Assembly (NCBI GenBank): GCA_947374445.1
Contig: CANCBY010000013.1
Span: forward strand, 1 to 25,104
DNA from: Pseudobdellovibrionaceae bacterium
GTDB lineage: Bacteria; Bdellovibrionota; Bdellovibrionia; Bdellovibrionales; Bdellovibrionaceae
Length of the DNA: 25,104 bases
Reading direction: 5' to 3'
Part shown: piece by piece, positions 7,614 through 15,528 of the stretch
How the letters are laid out: every line of letters starts with the position of its first letter
Position numbering within the stretch: the first letter of the stretch is position 1
Notes under the pieces: generated by a model
Told to the model about the DNA's origin: nothing
What the model saw: the letters and a program-made list of their open reading frames with translations, nothing else
The model's database searches: none
Made by a program: the position numbers and the translations under genes

Positions 7614-7979
7614 TTAGCTCCGCCGTTGAATTAGCTCTTCAGCTATTGTAACAAGTGCGAAAACATCTTCAAATGGTTTCGCAACAAAGAGGTCTGCTCC
7701 CATCTTTTGTGCAGTCTCCAAATTATAATCCCCAGAGTAGGCCGAAATAAGCAGGACTTTAGATGTGCCTCTAGCAGTGCCAATCTCTTGAAGAACCTGT
7801 GGTCCAGAAAGGCCGGGCATCAGCACATCTAAAAATACGACGTCTGGCTTTTGTTGCTTCCACATCTCAAGCCCTGACGTTCCATCTGAAGCTTCAGAAA
7901 CTTTGTGGCCTTTCATTTCAAGAGCTCGACGCAACGAACGTCGAACCAATGGCTCATCATCGACAATCAAAAAATTCAT
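7614..7979 (-). CDS. Single-domain response regulator (CheY-like receiver)
   Basis: A 121-aa protein made only of a receiver domain. The acidic pair is D7/D8 (LIVDDEP), the phospho-accepting aspartate is D51 (FLDVLMPGLSGP), the switch serine is S79 (LLISAYS) and the conserved lysine is K101 (VAKPFED). There is no DNA-binding or enzymatic output domain, so it must act by protein contact or as a phosphate intermediate. Its ATG overlaps the TGA of the upstream histidine kinase gene by four bases (ATGA), which makes the two an obvious cognate pair. Given the neighbourhood, it could act on the flagellum or on the adjacent PilZ-like protein; that is inference. Confidence 0.93.
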   Translation of the reverse strand: MNFLIVDDEPLVRRSLRRALEMKGHKVSEASDGTSGLEMWKQQKPDVVFLDVLMPGLSGPQVLQEIGTARGTSKVLLISAYSGDYNLETAQKMGADLFVAKPFEDVFALVTIAEELIQRRS

Positions 7980-10009
7980 CGTGCAGCCTCTTCTTTATAA
8001 ATAGGAATCGAGACGCAAAACTCCGTACCAACTCCAAGCGACGAGATCAGTTCAATAGATCCTTTGTGACTCTCAATTATCTCTTTTGACAAGCTTAAGC
8101 CCAATCCCGTACCAGTGCCCTCGCCTTTTGTTGTATAGAAAGCTTCAAATACTTTTTTCTGCAGCTCAACTGGTATACCTGGCCCTGTATCAACAACTCG
8201 AAGTACAACACTGGATTTTTTAGAATCAAATGAGGTCGATATTCGCAAGATGCCAGCATTTTTCATGGCCTGGCATGCGTTGTTAATCAAATTAAACACC
8301 ACCTGTTGAAGCATTTGCGACTCCGCCTGAATTAAATATTGTTTTGTTTCGAGCTCAAGCTCCAAACGGTGCGATCGCAAAATTGTCTTGAGCATGGGCA
8401 TTGTGCGCTCAATGACTTCATCCAATGATATTATCTCTTTATCAATTTTTTCTTTGCTCGAAAAATCTCTTAGATTTTTGATTATCTTCTGCGACCTTGC
8501 AGCCGCACGCTCAACTTCTTGAAGATCCGAATGCATAGGATCTGAAACAGGAACTTCGTGTAAAAGCACCTGAGCCAATGAACGAAGTCCCGTCAGCGGA
8601 TTGTTCAGCTCGTGAGCGATGTTGCCAGCAAGCAACCCTAAGGCACCCATTTTTTCAGCTTGAAGCATTCGAATGTAAAGACCACGAGATTCAGTGATGT
8701 CGACATAATGATTAACCACATTGGTCGGACGGCCGCTTTCAAGATTAATGGGATACGACTGAACTTCAAAAACTTGACCTGCACGTTGAATTGTCCCTGA
8801 TTGAGGAGCACCACTTTGCAATGCCAACTCGATAGGACAACCTTCACAAGGACTCGTCCGTGCTGCGAAACTATCGAAGCATTTTTTTCTAGCAAGCCTT
8901 TCAGAATAAGCTCTATTTGCTCTAAGGACTTCATGATCGATATCGATGATCGCGATCGGTGATTGCAAGGAATCAAAAGTTTTTTCCCAGCGATAAACTG
9001 TTTCGGCATGCTCATTTTCAAGAAGAATGCGATCGATAGCCATGCTGAAGGGCTTTAAACAATCCGAAAAAAAATCGACCAGAGTTTGAGAGTCTAGAGC
9101 CGTGTTTGCATTTTCAATGCAAATAAAGCCCTTTGCCTTTGTAGCCAGCGGCTGAACTGAAGAAACTTGCCTTGATTTGATCTCTAGCGGAATTACTGTC
9201 GTTCGAACAAAAGGTCTTCCGAAATGGTTAGCTAAAAAAGTTTTGATGGGCTTAGAATCCAACGTCAAATCTGATGACAAATCAGGCAGGGAGCTAGAAG
9301 TGCTCTTCACAAAATTTCCACCCTGAAAGGAATAAAGAAGAGACGACTCTGGCTGCATTTGAAGCACTAAAATAGGATCACCAATTTTAGTTAGACCACG
9401 CATTTCCCGCCGTAGTTCTTTTCGCAATACTTGCAAAAGATCTTCAAATAAAGAGACAGAACCAATCTCTTTGATAAAACGAATCAAAGATCTGACCTTA
9501 TTAAGCTTTTGATCTTCTTCAGTTTTAGCTACCTGAATATGCGCCGTGCGGTCTTCGACAATTTTTTCAAGACTGATATTTAGTGCCTCAAGCTCACGAT
9601 TTTGACTTCGACTTTCACGCCTCAGGCTTAATTGATTCGAATTTAAATCAGCTTGAGCCAAGGCAGATCGCATACTGCGAGAAAGGGCTAAGGAATCATT
9701 TTGATCAATTACAATTTCAAAAATCGAACTATAATTTAAAATATCAGAAACAGTATTATCTTCGGAGTTTAGCAATAAAATTTGCACTGGAGGTGGATTC
9801 ATATCTTGAACTGACTTAAAAAAATCCAGTCCATAAGAACTTTCGGCACAGACGACAGAACAAGTATGTGCTTTTAAGAACTGCCGAGCGAGTTCGGCGT
9901 CCTGAACTGCAATAATCTCACATTGATCAAAGGGCGCCTCTTCAAAAGAGGCGGCAGTTGGTGGGGGCCGGTTAGCGACCCAAAGTATGAGGTGCCGTTT
10001 CATGGACAT
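7976..10009 (-). CDS. Soluble hybrid-like sensor histidine kinase with PAS domain
   Basis: 677 aa, no membrane helices, so a cytoplasmic sensor. Residues ~1-120 look like a receiver domain that has lost its acidic pocket. A coiled coil follows at ~125-170 (LEALNISLEKIVEDRT), then a GAF-like region (~180-335) and a PAS domain (~340-440). The PAS domain contains a Cys cluster, SPCEGCPIE (C388, C391), plus C377. The kinase core is NtrB-like: H-box GNIAHELNNPL with H466, N-box NLINNAC (~573-579), G1 DTGPGIP (607-613), F-box FEAFYTTKGEG and G2 GTGLGLSL (633-640). It overlaps the 210-aa gene upstream by 38 bases and the response regulator downstream by four. The PAS cysteines may bind a metal or sense redox state. 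Confidence 0.92.
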   Translation of the reverse strand: MSMKRHLILWVANRPPPTAASFEEAPFDQCEIIAVQDAELARQFLKAHTCSVVCAESSYGLDFFKSVQDMNPPPVQILLLNSEDNTVSDILNYSSIFEIVIDQNDSLALSRSMRSALAQADLNSNQLSLRRESRSQNRELEALNISLEKIVEDRTAHIQVAKTEEDQKLNKVRSLIRFIKEIGSVSLFEDLLQVLRKELRREMRGLTKIGDPILVLQMQPESSLLYSFQGGNFVKSTSSSLPDLSSDLTLDSKPIKTFLANHFGRPFVRTTVIPLEIKSRQVSSVQPLATKAKGFICIENANTALDSQTLVDFFSDCLKPFSMAIDRILLENEHAETVYRWEKTFDSLQSPIAIIDIDHEVLRANRAYSERLARKKCFDSFAARTSPCEGCPIELALQSGAPQSGTIQRAGQVFEVQSYPINLESGRPTNVVNHYVDITESRGLYIRMLQAEKMGALGLLAGNIAHELNNPLTGLRSLAQVLLHEVPVSDPMHSDLQEVERAAARSQKIIKNLRDFSSKEKIDKEIISLDEVIERTMPMLKTILRSHRLELELETKQYLIQAESQMLQQVVFNLINNACQAMKNAGILRISTSFDSKKSSVVLRVVDTGPGIPVELQKKVFEAFYTTKGEGTGTGLGLSLSKEIIESHKGSIELISSLGVGTEFCVSIPIYKEEAAR

Positions 10010-10604
10010 TTTGTTTTAGCTCCAAAAGGGCGTCGAGCCAGCTTTGTAAACAATGTCCCAAATCATACTCCATGATATCAGCCAAAAGAACGAAATCTTT
10101 TCGCTCAAAAACATTTAACGCTTCAGCAATGGCCTTTGCGGTCACAAGCTCGTTGTCTTTCCACTTAGGGCTTGTCACAAAAGGCAAATCCTTGCAAAGG
10201 CTTCGAAGCGAAATGAGACTCTCGACAAGAAATTGGCAAGAATCTACTAAATCCACGAAATCTTTCATTTGATTCTCAACACCCTTGAGTCGAATCGCTT
10301 GAGCCAATTGGTCAGACTTTCTGATCATACCAGGTAATGTTTCTACCCAATTTGCCAAAACCGCCGTCAAAAGAGCTGTTGGAGTTTCGCTTTCAACTTC
10401 AATGAAATCAACTTCACCCAACTTGAATTGAGAAAATTTCTTTTCATCTTCTTCCGTTAGAGTCAGTCCATTGACTAAAAAGCGACAAACAATCTCGCCG
10501 CGAACCTGCAAGTTTTTTTCAATCTGTCCAAAAACCTCACCCAGTGTGGTTTCGCCTGAAAAGTCTTTGTTCAAGTCACTTCGACTGAGTGTAGTTCGAT
10601 TCAT
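9972..10604 (-). CDS. Hypothetical protein, 210 aa, between glycosyltransferase and kinase genes
   Basis: Not recognised. GGAGG lies four bases before the ATG, and the ATG overlaps the stop of the GT9 gene by four bases (ATGA). The N-terminal ~80 residues alternate helix and strands (LGEVFGQIEKNLQVRG, IVCRFLVNGLTLTEED, VDFIEVES) and could be a small alpha/beta or beta-grasp fold. Residues ~85-200 are almost wholly helical with many leucines (LLTAVLANWVETLPGMIR, CLQSWLDALLELKQN), like a helical bundle or chaperone. No signal peptide or membrane segment. Its position between sugar-transfer enzymes and a sensor kinase makes it a candidate adaptor, but no function can be assigned. Confidence 0.75.
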   Translation of the reverse strand: MNRTTLSRSDLNKDFSGETTLGEVFGQIEKNLQVRGEIVCRFLVNGLTLTEEDEKKFSQFKLGEVDFIEVESETPTALLTAVLANWVETLPGMIRKSDQLAQAIRLKGVENQMKDFVDLVDSCQFLVESLISLRSLCKDLPFVTSPKWKDNELVTAKAIAEALNVFERKDFVLLADIMEYDLGHCLQSWLDALLELKQNVHETAPHTLGR

Positions 10605-12049
10605 CTTGCCTCCGCAATTGTATCTTGTCCGCTTCCGTAAATATCTAAAACCTGGCTTAAAAGATCATGAATATGAATTGTTTTTGCTAGGACCTGTTCT
10701 TGCGGGCCCGGGCCAATACGAATTTTTTCGGTCTGATACCACCGCACCAATGCAGCTAAAGATGGAACCAATTTGGCAATGGTCTCAATGATCTCTTCTC
10801 CACGGTCAATAATTCCAGCTACTTTTTGAAGATCTCCGCCCTTTTCAATATACTTCATTTGTTCGAGCATCAGTTGATTGATCTCAAATAGCTTACTAAT
10901 GCCATCTGTAAATAATGAGCCTTCGATCTCTGGAAATGGAGCCCCTTGATAAATGGCTTGAACCAAATTCCATTGCTCATCTTGCTCTTTTTTAGAAAAA
11001 GCTCGATAGCTTGGGTTTCCTTTTTGCGCTGTCACTACCGATAAATCTACTTTTTCTCCGTGCAAAATTTTATAGGCAATAGCGGCCACTTTATCAGAAA
11101 CGAAATCGTCTTCGCTATCTCCTTTGATTATATAACTTTGAGGAGATCTTGGGCCTGTCTCCCAAAAATTAACCGACGAAAAGCTCATATTAAGACACGC
11201 GGTCTTGGTTAGACTTGCCATATGCATAGGTGCGCTGTCACAACCCATTAACAAGGCCGATTGAGAAATAATCTGAAACACTTCCGTCAAATTAGTTCTA
11301 CCAACAAGGTTAAAAACATTGCCACCAGGAACGGCTGTCATAATTTTATCACCAATTGAGCGCTCGTGCTCGGCGCCAATCAGGATAAGCGGATTTGAAC
11401 ATTGCTTTCTTAGCTGGCTTAAAATAGCAATCCATTTTGAGTCTGAAAGCGCCTTCTTTTTTTCGGAAGCGCCGACATGAATTGTTATTGTGTTTGGAAG
11501 CACTTGCATGGTCCAAGCATTTTTGAGATCTGGAGCACGCCAGTCTTCTTCGACAAGATCAGTTTCTACCATGGTGGCAAAAATTTCTGAAATATGATAA
11601 CGATTGGGGCGATCAACACCCACCTGAGCGTAAAAGTAAGCGCTGATATCATCTGGAATTTTCAAAAATCCGTCTTCATAGCGGGTGTATCCAGAAACCT
11701 TAGTCGTCGAATGAGAAATTGCATGAACTAAATAGCTCGACACCGGCGAAAACGAAAAGTTGATAATCCAATCATATTTTTCTGACTGAAGCTCATCAAC
11801 AACTTTAGAGACTTCTTGAAACGCCGCAGTGACATTGGGCTGATTTTGAATGAGCGGAGCTAATAACTGTTTTGTTGACAAGAAACGCACTTGATTGACT
11901 GAAGTCAATCCCTCAACAGCGCCAGCAAATCGAGGGCGAGTCAAAATATGAATCTCTGCTTGAGGATGACTTCTGCGCAAAGCCCGGATAGCGGGCCAGC
12001 TCATGTAAATATCACCAAGCCTAGCGAGCTGTAGAACTAGAATCTTCAT
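10601..12049 (-). CDS. Glycosyltransferase family 9 (heptosyltransferase-like) with helical C-terminal extension
   Basis: Family 9 enzymes transfer heptose or a related sugar from a nucleotide donor. The start MKILVLQLARLGDIYMSWPAI is the classic GT9 N-terminus. HVGASEKKKALS (~191-202) opens the donor domain, and GCDSAPMHMASLTKT (~269-283) matches the D(S/T)xxxHxA donor-binding block. Residues ~335-482 are an added helical domain not found in ordinary heptosyltransferases (e.g. MLEQMKYIEKGGDLQKV). It overlaps the 57-aa gene upstream by 29 bases and the 210-aa gene downstream by four. No LPS core genes are nearby, while flagellar genes are, so a flagellin or other protein acceptor is inferred rather than LPS. 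Confidence 0.88.
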   Translation of the reverse strand: MKILVLQLARLGDIYMSWPAIRALRRSHPQAEIHILTRPRFAGAVEGLTSVNQVRFLSTKQLLAPLIQNQPNVTAAFQEVSKVVDELQSEKYDWIINFSFSPVSSYLVHAISHSTTKVSGYTRYEDGFLKIPDDISAYFYAQVGVDRPNRYHISEIFATMVETDLVEEDWRAPDLKNAWTMQVLPNTITIHVGASEKKKALSDSKWIAILSQLRKQCSNPLILIGAEHERSIGDKIMTAVPGGNVFNLVGRTNLTEVFQIISQSALLMGCDSAPMHMASLTKTACLNMSFSSVNFWETGPRSPQSYIIKGDSEDDFVSDKVAAIAYKILHGEKVDLSVVTAQKGNPSYRAFSKKEQDEQWNLVQAIYQGAPFPEIEGSLFTDGISKLFEINQLMLEQMKYIEKGGDLQKVAGIIDRGEEIIETIAKLVPSLAALVRWYQTEKIRIGPGPQEQVLAKTIHIHDLLSQVLDIYGSGQDTIAEAR

Positions 12050-12194
12050 TTTGTACCTGCTCCCGCGTTAATTCACAGAGTATTTTAAGCTTCTCTGTGT
12101 CCTGGTTATAGCCCTGAGTTTTAAGTATTTCCTCATAAGCTGACTCCAATCTTTTTAGCGCATTGCTAAGATAATTTTCCAGGTCCTGAGACAT
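12021..12194 (-). CDS. Small helical protein, 57 aa, between the two GT9 genes
   Basis: An ATG at 12194 is preceded at seven to eight bases by GAGAGG, one of the better Shine-Dalgarno sequences in the operon, and the frame runs 57 codons to TAG at 12021. The peptide starts MSQDLENYLSNALKRLESA, continues with a Glu/Lys-rich helix, has one cysteine and ends in Ser/Thr. It overlaps the end of the upstream GT9 gene and the start of the downstream GT9 gene by 29 bases each, filling what would otherwise be a 116-base hole in a run of genes that otherwise touch or overlap. Gap filling, strong RBS and coherent amphipathic helices support a real gene. It could be a subunit or adaptor for the flanking enzymes. 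Confidence 0.7.
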   Translation of the reverse strand: MSQDLENYLSNALKRLESAYEEILKTQGYNQDTEKLKILCELTREQVQNEDSSSTAR

Positions 12195-13743
12195 AATTAT
12201 ATCCTCTCTCTTTCAACTGAGATTTTAAATTTGCATAAATTTGTTGTTTCGCACTCAAATATCGAGAAATCAGGGCCAAAGTCCATCTGGCCTTTTTGTA
12301 AAATGAAAAAATATTATTCTGACTGAACTCATTTCGTAGCCCACTCAACAATGCCGCTGGCTCTTCATCTCCTGCAATTCGCAGCCACTCATTTACTTGC
12401 ACAGAAAACGGAAGCGCATCTAACTCAAGATCGTCGAAGCTTTGATTGTTTTTTAGAAGGCTTCGCGAAACTTCTCTGAGCCATTCTTCCATGTCTAACA
12501 GAATACGTCCTTGATTTTGAATCAATTGAGTTTCTTCTTTGACATGAATAGCTAATTCTAGAGCCTGTTCTTTGAACTGATCCGCGATCATTGCCGCCGT
12601 CGTGCCATTCTGAATTTGGAAGGCCTCGTTCCAAGCAAGCTTGCCCGTAACAACTCGAACGGTCTCATCTAAAGAGGCTAAGTTTTCAAGGACAAGGCTG
12701 CCATCAAAGTTTTTTGTCTGCTGATAAATAGCAAACGGAAACCCACTCGCCTCAAATTGCAATCCCGCAATACCATTTTGCAGCAAAAGTACTAATGCAT
12801 CTGACACGCTCTCTGCACTTAAATTATCCGCGCACAAATGTGTAGCCTGGGTGCAAGCCGAAGAATGCGCGCAAGGCGAGCACGCCTCTGAACCATGAAA
12901 TACCAAAGCTCCATCGATCCAAGGTGCAGTTTTATAAGGATCCGCGCTGCCTAAATAGAGGCCTACAACAGGAGTTCGAGTTTGTGCCGCTAAATGAACA
13001 GTGGCTGTGTCACCAGAAATTAATAGGCTTGTATCCCATAAATGAAACTCAAGGTCTTGAAGACCCAAAATATCGAGCTTCACTTTAGTTGATTCTGTAA
13101 AAAAATTTCTCAGTATCTTTTCTTCGAAAGGGGCACCTAGAATATGAATCTGATATTCAGGTAGCTTTAATTGTAGAATCTCCACCAAACGTTGAAAGCT
13201 TGAGATATTCCAATTCTTTTTAGCATCACTGGTCAAAGGCTGAATCGAAATTTTTTTGTTTTTTCGCTTATCAATTCTCTGCACAGAAACATTCGACTTT
13301 AAGCCCAGTGACGAGCTCAATGCTTCAATGTAATGAAAACGCGGAGAGCTCGAAACGCTAAATACATCATTGAAGTAGCACGTCTTACTTGTTCTTTTTT
13401 CATTGGCATCAATGATTTCAACCAATTTATGGCTCATAAAAGTATGAGTGAAATCAAATACCAAATCATAGTTCTCATTATTGATACTGCGAACCCATGT
13501 CTGCAACGTTCTGTAGCTATTAAAAAAAGAACCTGAAACTTCTACCAATTCACGCTGAAGAGTCTCTCGAGGAAAAAGATGCACATTTGTAACTTCTCTT
13601 AAAAGAGGAATCGCTACTGAAAATTGAGAATTTATAATTAAATCAATCTGGGCCTCAGGATAAGTCTTGCGGATATCATGCAAGATTTGCTGATGCATAA
13701 AAATATCCCCAAGTCTTAGAAGCGATATTGCAAGAATCTTCAT
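12166..13743 (-). CDS. Glycosyltransferase family 9 with cysteine cluster and long helical C-terminal extension
   Basis: A second GT9 enzyme, 525 aa. MKILAISLLRLGDIFM is the family start. GDTATVHLAAQTRTPVVGLY (244-263) is the donor-binding block, followed by SADPYKTAPW. Cysteines at ~288, 291, 297 and 304 (CSPC..., CTQ..., LC) form the cluster seen in many GT9 proteins and may bind a metal. Residues ~325-525 are an extra, mostly helical domain, a feature shared with the GT9 product encoded just downstream; the two appear to be diverged paralogues. The ATG overlaps the stop of the Maf-like gene by four bases (ATGA). Likely works on the same acceptor as its neighbour. Confidence 0.87.
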   Translation of the reverse strand: MKILAISLLRLGDIFMHQQILHDIRKTYPEAQIDLIINSQFSVAIPLLREVTNVHLFPRETLQRELVEVSGSFFNSYRTLQTWVRSINNENYDLVFDFTHTFMSHKLVEIIDANEKRTSKTCYFNDVFSVSSSPRFHYIEALSSSLGLKSNVSVQRIDKRKNKKISIQPLTSDAKKNWNISSFQRLVEILQLKLPEYQIHILGAPFEEKILRNFFTESTKVKLDILGLQDLEFHLWDTSLLISGDTATVHLAAQTRTPVVGLYLGSADPYKTAPWIDGALVFHGSEACSPCAHSSACTQATHLCADNLSAESVSDALVLLLQNGIAGLQFEASGFPFAIYQQTKNFDGSLVLENLASLDETVRVVTGKLAWNEAFQIQNGTTAAMIADQFKEQALELAIHVKEETQLIQNQGRILLDMEEWLREVSRSLLKNNQSFDDLELDALPFSVQVNEWLRIAGDEEPAALLSGLRNEFSQNNIFSFYKKARWTLALISRYLSAKQQIYANLKSQLKERGYNYVSGPGKLS

Positions 13744-14348
13744 CTCACCAACTCCCGCAGCAAAGAGACAAGCTGTTTTTCGGAGTTCATGGGAGCTCCG
13801 TCTAAAAGAGCATTGATCTCTTTAATATTTGCACTCACGACTTTTTCCAAACGGTCAGAGTTTTGGGCAATAGACATACCTAACATTTGCGAAATTTTTA
13901 AAAACCCTTCCGCCGAGCGTCCAAGTAAAGCCTCTTCAATAGACCTGGCCCATCCTTCTAACTGATGAAGGCTAGGGGCAAATCTATAAACAGACATCGT
14001 GCTTGAACCAAAAATTTGAAATGAGCGTGAGTTAAATAGATCTTGGGTGCTTTCAATATCTTCAATAATCACCTGTCCACTCAGCGAAGTCCCAATTTCT
14101 GCAAAGTCGGCTCGACATTGAACTCGTGGCTCGAACACCGAAATCACGCTTTGAGATTTGCGCCGGGCCAGCTCCTCTATGTGGAAGCCTGCTCCCAAAC
14201 CCAAAACCCAATAGTGAGTCGCATTAGAATTGCGCCCTAGAAAAGATTCATTCTTTTCTAAATGATCACACCAGAGACCGGCCTCTTTGAGCGGATCTCT
14301 TGATGAGCAGAGCTGATACCCATTATAGGTCGAAGTTCTTGCTGCCAT
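13740..14348 (-). CDS. Short Maf-like (motility-associated factor) protein, N-terminal domain only
   Basis: 202 aa. YNGYQLCSSRDPLKEAGLW followed by VLGLGAGFHIEELARR and VISVFEP matches the N-terminal part of Maf flagellin glycosyltransferases: 'hS.rdP.kEA' then a Rossmann-like GlGxG(Y/F)H loop and 'v.v.Ep'. Maf proteins are usually 600 aa or more and carry the MptE-like catalytic DUF115 domain after this region. That domain is absent, and no leftover sequence is found because the next gene begins within four bases. So this is either a scaffold or acceptor-recognition unit or a Rossmann enzyme of its own. Start: ATG overlapping the TPR stop (TGATG) with GGAG seven bases upstream. Strongest pointer to flagellin glycosylation in this cluster. 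Confidence 0.72.
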   Translation of the reverse strand: MAARTSTYNGYQLCSSRDPLKEAGLWCDHLEKNESFLGRNSNATHYWVLGLGAGFHIEELARRKSQSVISVFEPRVQCRADFAEIGTSLSGQVIIEDIESTQDLFNSRSFQIFGSSTMSVYRFAPSLHQLEGWARSIEEALLGRSAEGFLKISQMLGMSIAQNSDRLEKVVSANIKEINALLDGAPMNSEKQLVSLLRELVR

Positions 14349-15355
14349 CAGCCAGCCAGCTCCATCGAAAGTTTAATGACCTCTTCGTTCATCGGGTTCC
14401 ATAAAAGAACTCTCTCAATTTCAATTTTTGCTAAAAAATACTCTTGGGTCAGACAAAACAAATGAATAAGTACTAAAGACATCTCTTCATCTTGTTCAAC
14501 AAGAGACAAATACTCCTGCAAAGCCTCAATAGCGACTGAATACCGGCGATCTCTTACAGCCCAATTAGAAAGAATATGAACAGCCGTTCGATTGTCAGGG
14601 GAGATTTCAACAGCGTTTTCCACATTTGCAACAGCCAGCGCAAGATCACCCATTTTGTCATGCACTATGGCTAGGCCGACCCAAGCTTTATCATTTCTAG
14701 AGTTCAACGAAAGTGCCTGTCTAAATTTATCTAGCGATGAATTGAGCTCACCTCTTTGAAAGTCAAGAGTTCCCAAGTTGACCAAAAGAACATCAGAACT
14801 TGAGTTGAGCGAAAAAGCACGGAAGTAATTTTCTTCAGCCGCCTGAAAGTCTCCTAGACGGCACTGGATATTTCCAAGATTTTTATAAACATCAAACAAC
14901 AGTTTTGTATTTTCAACATCTGACATCAAAACAGAAATTGCTTCTTCATATCTTTCAGCAGCCTGAGAATCTTTTCCTTGCAGATAATAGACCTCTGCGA
15001 GACGCGCCAAAGTATCAAACCCGTAGTCACTTTTAAGTAGAACCTCAAAAGACTTTTCAGCGAGTGAATACTTGCGCTGGGCCATTTGAAGGCCACCCAA
15101 TTTTTTAATCGCCTGTGCGTGTGTCGAATCAATAGTTAGAGCTTTTAAAATAAGTGCAAATCCTAACTCCGACTCTTTATTCTTAATAAGAATATCTGCA
15201 TTAGTCAGTAAGGAAGGAATAACCGTGTCACGTCCTTGCCGCCTCGGAGTTTCTATATAAGGGGGCTGAGCAACCTGATTGTTAACATTTACATTTATAC
15301 GGCCCGCCCCAGGCTGGGGTTCAAATTGATTTTCTGTTCGATTCAAGTCCTGCAT
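14348..15355 (-). CDS. Tetratricopeptide-repeat protein, first gene of the glycosylation-signalling operon
   Basis: 335 aa. Residues 1-45 are Pro/Asn/Gln-rich and probably disordered. From ~50 on, repeated 34-residue helical pairs carry TPR spacing: AQAIKKLGGLQMAQRKYSLAEKS, then LARLAEVYYLQGKDSQAAERY, LGNIQCRLGDFQAAEENYFRA, LGTLDFQRGELNSSLDKF and LAIVHDKMGDLALAVANV, about seven repeats in all. TPR arrays bind protein partners; in protein glycosylation they often recruit the acceptor, as in OGT-type enzymes, but there is no GT41 catalytic part here. GGAG stands ten bases before the ATG. The gene is the first after the terminator at 15447-15477, so a promoter should lie in the 90 bases upstream; I see no strong one. 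Confidence 0.88.
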   Translation of the reverse strand: MQDLNRTENQFEPQPGAGRINVNVNNQVAQPPYIETPRRQGRDTVIPSLLTNADILIKNKESELGFALILKALTIDSTHAQAIKKLGGLQMAQRKYSLAEKSFEVLLKSDYGFDTLARLAEVYYLQGKDSQAAERYEEAISVLMSDVENTKLLFDVYKNLGNIQCRLGDFQAAEENYFRAFSLNSSSDVLLVNLGTLDFQRGELNSSLDKFRQALSLNSRNDKAWVGLAIVHDKMGDLALAVANVENAVEISPDNRTAVHILSNWAVRDRRYSVAIEALQEYLSLVEQDEEMSLVLIHLFCLTQEYFLAKIEIERVLLWNPMNEEVIKLSMELAG

Positions 15356-15446
15356 AGTGAATCAGCTCCTTTGCTCGATCTTCTTTACGAAAGAGCAACA
15401 CAGATGCCATAGCAGTTCAGGGCTCAAATACGACTAATTCATTTTA

Positions 15447-15477
15447 AAATAAAAAAAGCCAGTTCATTGACTGGCTT
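15447..15477 (-). terminator. Rho-independent terminator of the fliS operon
   Basis: On the minus strand AAGCCAGT pairs with ACTGGCTT (plus-strand arms 15456-15463 and 15470-15477) around a 6-base loop, followed at once by TTTTTTTATTTT. It separates the fliS/fliT-like unit from the TPR-led operon. Confidence 0.9.
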
Positions 15478-15528
15478 GATCTATTTGTCGTCAAACTTAT
15501 GACGGCAAAAATTATAATTTATTAAAAA

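Noticed and set aside
13740..14348. Frameshifted full-length Maf gene
   Set aside because: The downstream gene starts within four bases and is a clear GT9 protein; no trace of the DUF115 domain is found in any frame nearby, so a short protein is more likely than a broken one.
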